A stretch of DNA of 64,000 bases, taken from assembly GCF_028609885.1 (NCBI RefSeq), contig NZ_CP063195.1, forward strand, positions 682,001 through 746,000, given 5' to 3'. This document shows positions 60,157 to 64,000 of the stretch, piece after piece. The notes beneath the pieces were generated by a model. The model did not search any database, was not told the DNA's origin, and worked only from the letters and a program-made list of their open reading frames with translations. Source of the DNA: Corynebacterium jeikeium. GTDB lineage: Bacteria; Actinomycetota; Actinomycetes; Mycobacteriales; Mycobacteriaceae. Numbering within the stretch: position 1 is the stretch's first letter; each line of letters opens with the position of its first letter. A program made the translations under genes and the position numbers.

Positions 60157-60690
60157 ATGACTGCTAACTATGTTTCCGACCGTTTCCCCGGCCCCGACCC
60201 GTACGCCCCGCTTGCGGACGTGCCGTCCTTCGACATCGCCTCCGAGGACATCGTCGACGGCGAGCGCCTCGCCGATACGCTGGCCGGCGACAACGCCACC
60301 AGCCCGCAGCTGTCCTGGTCCGGCGCCCCGGAGGGCACCAAGACGTACGCTGTGACCTGCTTCGACCCGGACGCGCCGACCGCCTCTGGCTTTTGGCACT
60401 GGTCCGCGTTCAACATCCCGGCTGACGTCACCGAGCTGCCCGCCGGCGCGGGCGCGAAGGACGACCTCGGGGTTGGCGCGGTGGTGCTCACCGGCGACAG
60501 CGGCGTGCAGGGATACTACGGCGCCAACCCGCCGGCCGGCCACGGCCCGCACCGCTACCTGTACGCCGTCCACGCGGTGGACACGGAGTTGCCCGCGGAC
60601 GAGATTGCCAACCCCACCCAGCTCGGCTTCAACCTGAACTTCCACTCGCTGGGCCGGGCAATCATCTGGGGCTGGTACGAAAACCAGTAA
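60157..60690 (+). CDS. YbhB/YbcL family (PEBP/Raf-kinase-inhibitor-like) protein
   Basis: Small cytoplasmic PEBP-fold protein. The ligand-site motifs are FDPDAPTASGFWHWSAFNIP and GHGPHRYLYAVHAVD. Bacterial members have no settled function; the fold binds anionic ligands. 177 aa, ATG at 60157. The order PEBP-(membrane)-pyrD-lppL-uppP resembles Rv2140c-Rv2136c of M. tuberculosis. Confidence 0.92.
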   Translation: MTANYVSDRFPGPDPYAPLADVPSFDIASEDIVDGERLADTLAGDNATSPQLSWSGAPEGTKTYAVTCFDPDAPTASGFWHWSAFNIPADVTELPAGAGAKDDLGVGAVVLTGDSGVQGYYGANPPAGHGPHRYLYAVHAVDTELPADEIANPTQLGFNLNFHSLGRAIIWGWYENQ

Positions 60691-60700
60691 GATTCGCCGA

Positions 60701-61057
60701 ATGGTTCCAGTGCAACTCCGCGTCGGCGGCGCGTTCATGGGCATCGCACTCGTGCTCGTGCTCTACGCCGTGCTGGCGCTGCTTCGAGGCGACGCCGCGT
60801 TCCCCGTCACCCCGCAGGTGCTCTCCGTCATCGCGGCGGTGGCCATCGTCGGCGCCTTCGCCACCTACAACACCAAGCAGCAAGGCTCGCGCACCCAGGT
60901 GGGCTCGCTGCTCGCGGCCGTGGTGCTCATCGGGCTCGGCTTCATCGCGCCGGACACTGAGCTGATGGCCACCACGCCGTTCTGGCTGATCGGCTGGGCG
61001 CTCGCCGCCGGACTCTGCGCGGTTGTGCTGCGCCGCAGCGCAGCCGGTCACGCTTAG
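60701..61057 (+). CDS. Small four-helix membrane protein
   Basis: 118 aa with hydrophobic stretches at ~8-28, ~42-58, ~68-84 and ~92-110; the sequence begins [20 protein letters not shown]. Starts 10 bp after the PEBP gene. Its TAG lies inside TTAG (61054-61057), whose complement supplies the TAA of pyrD on the other strand, a 4-bp tail overlap. No family identified. Confidence 0.72.
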   Translation: MVPVQLRVGGAFMGIALVLVLYAVLALLRGDAAFPVTPQVLSVIAAVAIVGAFATYNTKQQGSRTQVGSLLAAVVLIGLGFIAPDTELMATTPFWLIGWALAAGLCAVVLRRSAAGHA

Positions 61058-62136
61058 AGCGCTTTCCACTCCAGCCCGCTGCCCACGGCCTGCTCAATCG
61101 AGTCCAGGCCGTGGGCTTTGATCTGCGCGGCGATCCCGCGGTGGATGCCGCGGATCCAGCCCAGCCCGCCGTAGATGAACGGCGTGTAGCCCTGCAGCAG
61201 GCTCGCGCCCGCGGCGATGCGCTCCCACGCCTGCTCGGGCGTGGAGATGCCGCCGACGCTGACGAGCACCAGCTTGTCGCCCACGCGCTCGTTCAGGCGC
61301 TTGAGCACCTCGAGCGAGCGCTTCTCCAACGGGGCTCCGCTGATCCCGCCCGCGCCCATCTTCTCCACCTTGGCAGCGGGCGTTTTCAGACCGTCGCGGG
61401 AAATGGTGGTGTTGGTGGCCACGATGCCGGCCAGGCCCAGCTCGACGGCGAGGTCGGCGACGGCGTCGATGTCGTCGTCGGAAAGGTCCGGCGCGATCTT
61501 CACCAGCACCGGGGTGGTGGTGGTGGACTTCTTCACCACCTCCAGGATCGGGCGGAGTTCCTCCACCGCCTGCAGGTCGCGCAGACCCGGCGTGTTGGGG
61601 GATGAGACGTTGACCACCAGGTAGTCCGCAAGCTGGCCCAGAAGCGTCGAGGTGGCGCGGTAGTCCGCCACGGCATCTTCGGAGGTCTTGTTCTTGCCGA
61701 TGTTGATGCCCACCACGTCGCGGGAGCGCCGCGCGCGGAGGTTGTCGGCGACCACGAGCGCGCCCTTGTTGTTGAAGCCCATGCGGTTCAAAATCGCCTT
61801 GTCCTCCGGCAGGCGGAACAGACGCGGCGTGGGGTTGCCCGGCTGGGACTTCGGGGTCACGGTGCCCATCTCGGCGTAGCCGAAGCCGATCGCGCCCCAG
61901 GAGTCGATCGCCTCGGCGTTCTTGTCAAAGCCGGCCGCCAGCCCCAGCGGGGCGGGAAAATCCACGCCGAAAACAGTTTGGTGCAGCACCGGGTCGTGCA
62001 CGCGCACGGCCTTTTCCATCACGCGGTTGACCGGGGTGACCAAGTGCAGCGTCTGCAACGCGCCGCTGATGATGCCGTGGATGCGCTCCGGCGGCAGCAG
62101 GAACATGAGCTTGAGTGCGCGGTCGTAGAGCGTCAT
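61054..62136 (-). CDS. pyrD: Dihydroorotate dehydrogenase (quinone), class 2
   Basis: Membrane-associated FMN enzyme of pyrimidine synthesis, donating electrons to quinone. [55 protein letters not shown] (catalytic Ser in the class 2 position), and the FMN-phosphate loop [16 protein letters not shown] are present, with the N-terminal helix ([19 protein letters not shown]) typical of class 2. ATG at 62136 (360 aa) matches the family; the longer open frame upstream is Pro/Ser junk overlapping lppL. Confidence 0.96.
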   Translation of the reverse strand: MTLYDRALKLMFLLPPERIHGIISGALQTLHLVTPVNRVMEKAVRVHDPVLHQTVFGVDFPAPLGLAAGFDKNAEAIDSWGAIGFGYAEMGTVTPKSQPGNPTPRLFRLPEDKAILNRMGFNNKGALVVADNLRARRSRDVVGINIGKNKTSEDAVADYRATSTLLGQLADYLVVNVSSPNTPGLRDLQAVEELRPILEVVKKSTTTTPVLVKIAPDLSDDDIDAVADLAVELGLAGIVATNTTISRDGLKTPAAKVEKMGAGGISGAPLEKRSLEVLKRLNERVGDKLVLVSVGGISTPEQAWERIAAGASLLQGYTPFIYGGLGWIRGIHRGIAAQIKAHGLDSIEQAVGSGLEWKAL

Positions 62137-62146
62137 GGGTTTTCTC

Positions 62147-63217
62147 CTAGTTGCTCTCGGTTTGGTCGGCGGGGGAGACGATCTGGATGCCGTCGCCGGA
62201 TGCGGAGGCGGCGACCACGGTGCCGTCGTCAAGCGTAATGATGCTCTGGGCATCTGCGACGGTGGCGAAATGCTTGCGCTTCACCGGAATGCCCTGGGAG
62301 ATGTCGTAGCCGGTGGCGGTGTTGCTGGCCAGCGAGCTGACCCAGGCGAGGCGCTGCGCGGGGTCCCACGCGGCATCCCAGGGTCCTTCCGGCACGGGCG
62401 CGGACTGCTGGAGGCGGATGATGTCGTCGGTGGTGTAGACGTGGAGCTGACTACCGGTGGAATCCGCGGCCAGCACCAGGCCGTGCTCGCCGCCGCGCAC
62501 CTTGCCCACGCCCAGGCCGACGCGCAGGGTGCCGCCTTGGCGCGCGCCGTTCCAGTCGATGTCCTGGATGGTGGTGTCGAAGCGGTTGGTGCGCACCACC
62601 GAGTCGCGCTGGCCGTCCACCTGCACCGCCTGCAACTGGTCGGTTTCGCGTGCGACGTCGATGGTGTCTTTGAGCTCGCCGCCGTCGAAGACCCAGATCT
62701 TGCGCTCCGAGTCGCTGCCTGCGAGCACCTCGCCTGTCGACGCCACCGTGGCCGCCGTGACCGGCTTATCCGTGGCGATAGTCTCCTCCCGGTCTCCGAA
62801 GAGCTTGATCTCGCCTGCGCAGGCGAGCGCGAAGGTGCCGGCGTTGGCGGAAGCCTCGCCGCAGGATTGGTCCAGCTCGTGGCGGGCGGCCTTGCCCTGC
62901 TGAATCTCCTCGAGGGTGCCGATAGTCAGCGCGCTTGAAGTGCGAACGCCGATGCGGCCGTTCGTTTCGTCCACATCGCTCACCGGCTCGAAGTCGACCA
63001 GGTCGCCCGCCGGGTCCGACGACTGCGGGGACTGCACCGGCTCAGCGCTGCCCATGTTCGCAGCTGCCTCTCCGCCGGCTTCCTCGATCTTGGCAGAGGG
63101 AGACGCGCCGCAGGCGCTCAACGCCAGGGCAGCCGCGACTGCACCGGAAACTGCGACAAAGCGGAGGCGGGAACTGGGGGCAAACAAACGAGCATTCACA
63201 AGGTTAAAGCCTAGCAA
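62147..63217 (-). CDS. lppL: Lipoprotein, LppL-like, predicted beta-propeller
   Basis: Signal peptide with lipobox LSAC (~residues 33-36), then a low-complexity Ala/Glu/Ser linker and a C-terminal domain with repeated strands ([60 protein letters not shown]), suggesting a beta-propeller on the outer face of the membrane. Directly upstream of pyrD on the same strand (10 bp), as lppL (Rv2138) is to pyrD (Rv2139). 356 aa; a GTG six codons further is an alternative start. Ligand unknown. Confidence 0.75.
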   Translation of the reverse strand: MLGFNLVNARLFAPSSRLRFVAVSGAVAAALALSACGASPSAKIEEAGGEAAANMGSAEPVQSPQSSDPAGDLVDFEPVSDVDETNGRIGVRTSSALTIGTLEEIQQGKAARHELDQSCGEASANAGTFALACAGEIKLFGDREETIATDKPVTAATVASTGEVLAGSDSERKIWVFDGGELKDTIDVARETDQLQAVQVDGQRDSVVRTNRFDTTIQDIDWNGARQGGTLRVGLGVGKVRGGEHGLVLAADSTGSQLHVYTTDDIIRLQQSAPVPEGPWDAAWDPAQRLAWVSSLASNTATGYDISQGIPVKRKHFATVADAQSIITLDDGTVVAASASGDGIQIVSPADQTESN

Positions 63218-63269
63218 CGCGCCCGTCGCGTACCGCGATGGCTAAGCGGGCGGGGTAGTGTCTTTCGCC

Positions 63270-64000
63270 ATGACTGATCCCGCCACCACAATGTCCTGGG
63301 TCCAGGTGATCGTCCTGTCTGTTGTCCAGGGCCTCACCGAGTTTCTGCCAGTGTCTTCCTCGGGCCACCTGCGCATCGTCTCCCAACTGTTTTGGGGCGA
63401 AGACGCCGGCGCCAGCTTCACCGCCGTGATCCAGCTGGGAACGGAGCTTGCCGTGCTGGTCTTCTTTGCCAAAGACATCTGGCGCATTCTCACCGCCTGG
63501 TTCGCCGGCCTCGCGGACAAATCCAAGCGGAACTTCGACTACCGCATGGGCTGGATGGTCATCGCCGGCACCATCCCGGTCGGTCTTGCAGGCGTGCTGC
63601 TCAAGGACTTAATCCGCGAGAACTTCCGCAACCTCTGGATCACCGCCACCGTGCTAATCCTGTTCTCGCTGGTGTTCATCCTGGCCGAGCGCCGCGGCAA
63701 GAAGACCCGCGGCTTCGAGGAACTGACCATGAAGGACGCGGTTCTGATGGGCCTGTGGCAGTGCCTGGCGCTCATCCCCGGTGTGTCGCGCTCCGGCGGC
63801 ACCATTTCCGGCGGTCTGTTCCTCAACCTCGACCGCGAGGTTGCCACCCGTTTCTCCTTCCTGCTAGCCATTCCGGCAGTGCTGGCCTCCGGGCTGTTCT
63901 CCCTGCCTGATGCTTTCGACCCCCAGGCGGGCCAGGCGGCGAGCGGTTTGCAGCTGCTCGTCGGCTCCGGCATCGGCTTTGTGGTCGGCTACATCTCCAT
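63270..64000 (+). CDS. uppP: Undecaprenyl-diphosphatase UppP (BacA), 3'-truncated by window edge
   Basis: Dephosphorylates the polyprenyl diphosphate carrier for reuse in wall synthesis; overproduction of such enzymes gives bacitracin resistance. [18 protein letters not shown] (~17-34) and [13 protein letters not shown] (~174-186) are the two catalytic regions, with membrane helices throughout. ATG at 63270; 243 codons are present and the frame is still open at the window end (family ~275-295 aa). Diverges from lppL. Confidence 0.95.
   Translation, partial: MTDPATTMSWVQVIVLSVVQGLTEFLPVSSSGHLRIVSQLFWGEDAGASFTAVIQLGTELAVLVFFAKDIWRILTAWFAGLADKSKRNFDYRMGWMVIAGTIPVGLAGVLLKDLIRENFRNLWITATVLILFSLVFILAERRGKKTRGFEELTMKDAVLMGLWQCLALIPGVSRSGGTISGGLFLNLDREVATRFSFLLAIPAVLASGLFSLPDAFDPQAGQAASGLQLLVGSGIGFVVGYIS

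Noticed and set aside
1-64000. tRNA or rRNA genes
   Set aside because: I looked for T-loop GGTTCGAATCC-type sequences with matching acceptor stems and found none; single matches such as GGTTCGAA near 37,430 lie inside coding sequence. An automated tRNA search could still find one.

Overview
The window is a stretch of a high-GC actinobacterial chromosome, almost certainly Corynebacterium. The backbone order proA - nadD - rsfS - gpgP - degV - comEA - comEC - holA - rpsT - lepA - malQ - fadD - hemW - hrcA - dnaJ - rsmE - phoH - ybeY - CBS protein - era - recO - uppS - zur is the conserved order I know from Corynebacterium and Mycobacterium. Other genus markers are an LGFP-repeat protein, a MalY/PatB lyase preceded by a McbR-type operator, and an IS1249-like element. 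The species is not resolved. All start sites were judged by eye from ribosome binding sites, -10 hexamers and family lengths.

Layout. Bases 1-8.8 kb: proline and NAD synthesis, ribosome silencing, a GpgP-type phosphatase, DegV, ComEA/ComEC and HolA. 8.8-15.6 kb: a DraG-like protein with degraded metal ligands, S20, a solitary PemK/MazF-like protein, LepA and a FUSC membrane protein. 15.6-19.7 kb is the most unusual stretch. A secreted lipoprotein gene appears to be split by a 3.46 kb insertion flanked by an 18-bp direct repeat (17/18 identical). The insertion carries a broken gene, an LGFP-repeat/phospholipase A2 chimera, an AT-rich small membrane protein and a serine-recombinase pseudogene. 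Reading across the repeat rejoins the lipoprotein in frame.

19.8-32.8 kb holds metabolic and transport genes: quinone oxidoreductase, bile-acid-type symporter, metallophosphoesterase, secreted beta-lactamase-like protein, BCCT carrier, hydroxyacyl-CoA dehydrogenase, CsbD, class III aminotransferase, ABC exporter and PatB. 32.8-54.9 kb: esterase, M3 peptidase, malQ and fadD, then the hemW-to-zur housekeeping cluster, including a pair of DUF4282 proteins and a ferritin/VIT1 fusion next to zur. 55.2-55.3 kb: a probable 6C non-coding RNA with its own promoter and terminator.

55.36-56.74 kb: a complete IS1249-like element with 24-bp inverted ends (23/24 identical) but no visible target duplication. 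Beyond it the DNA looks more GC-rich and the gene order jumps to a different ancestral neighbourhood (PEBP, pyrD, lppL, uppP), so the IS marks a rearrangement or an assembly join. The first gene past it is half of a strongly asymmetric heterodimeric ABC exporter, and its best promoter takes its -35 from the IS end.

Three gene ends (holA, lepA, phoH) carry short tandem duplications at or over the stop codon. Both window edges cut genes: proA at the left, uppP at the right. I found no tRNA, rRNA or CRISPR array.
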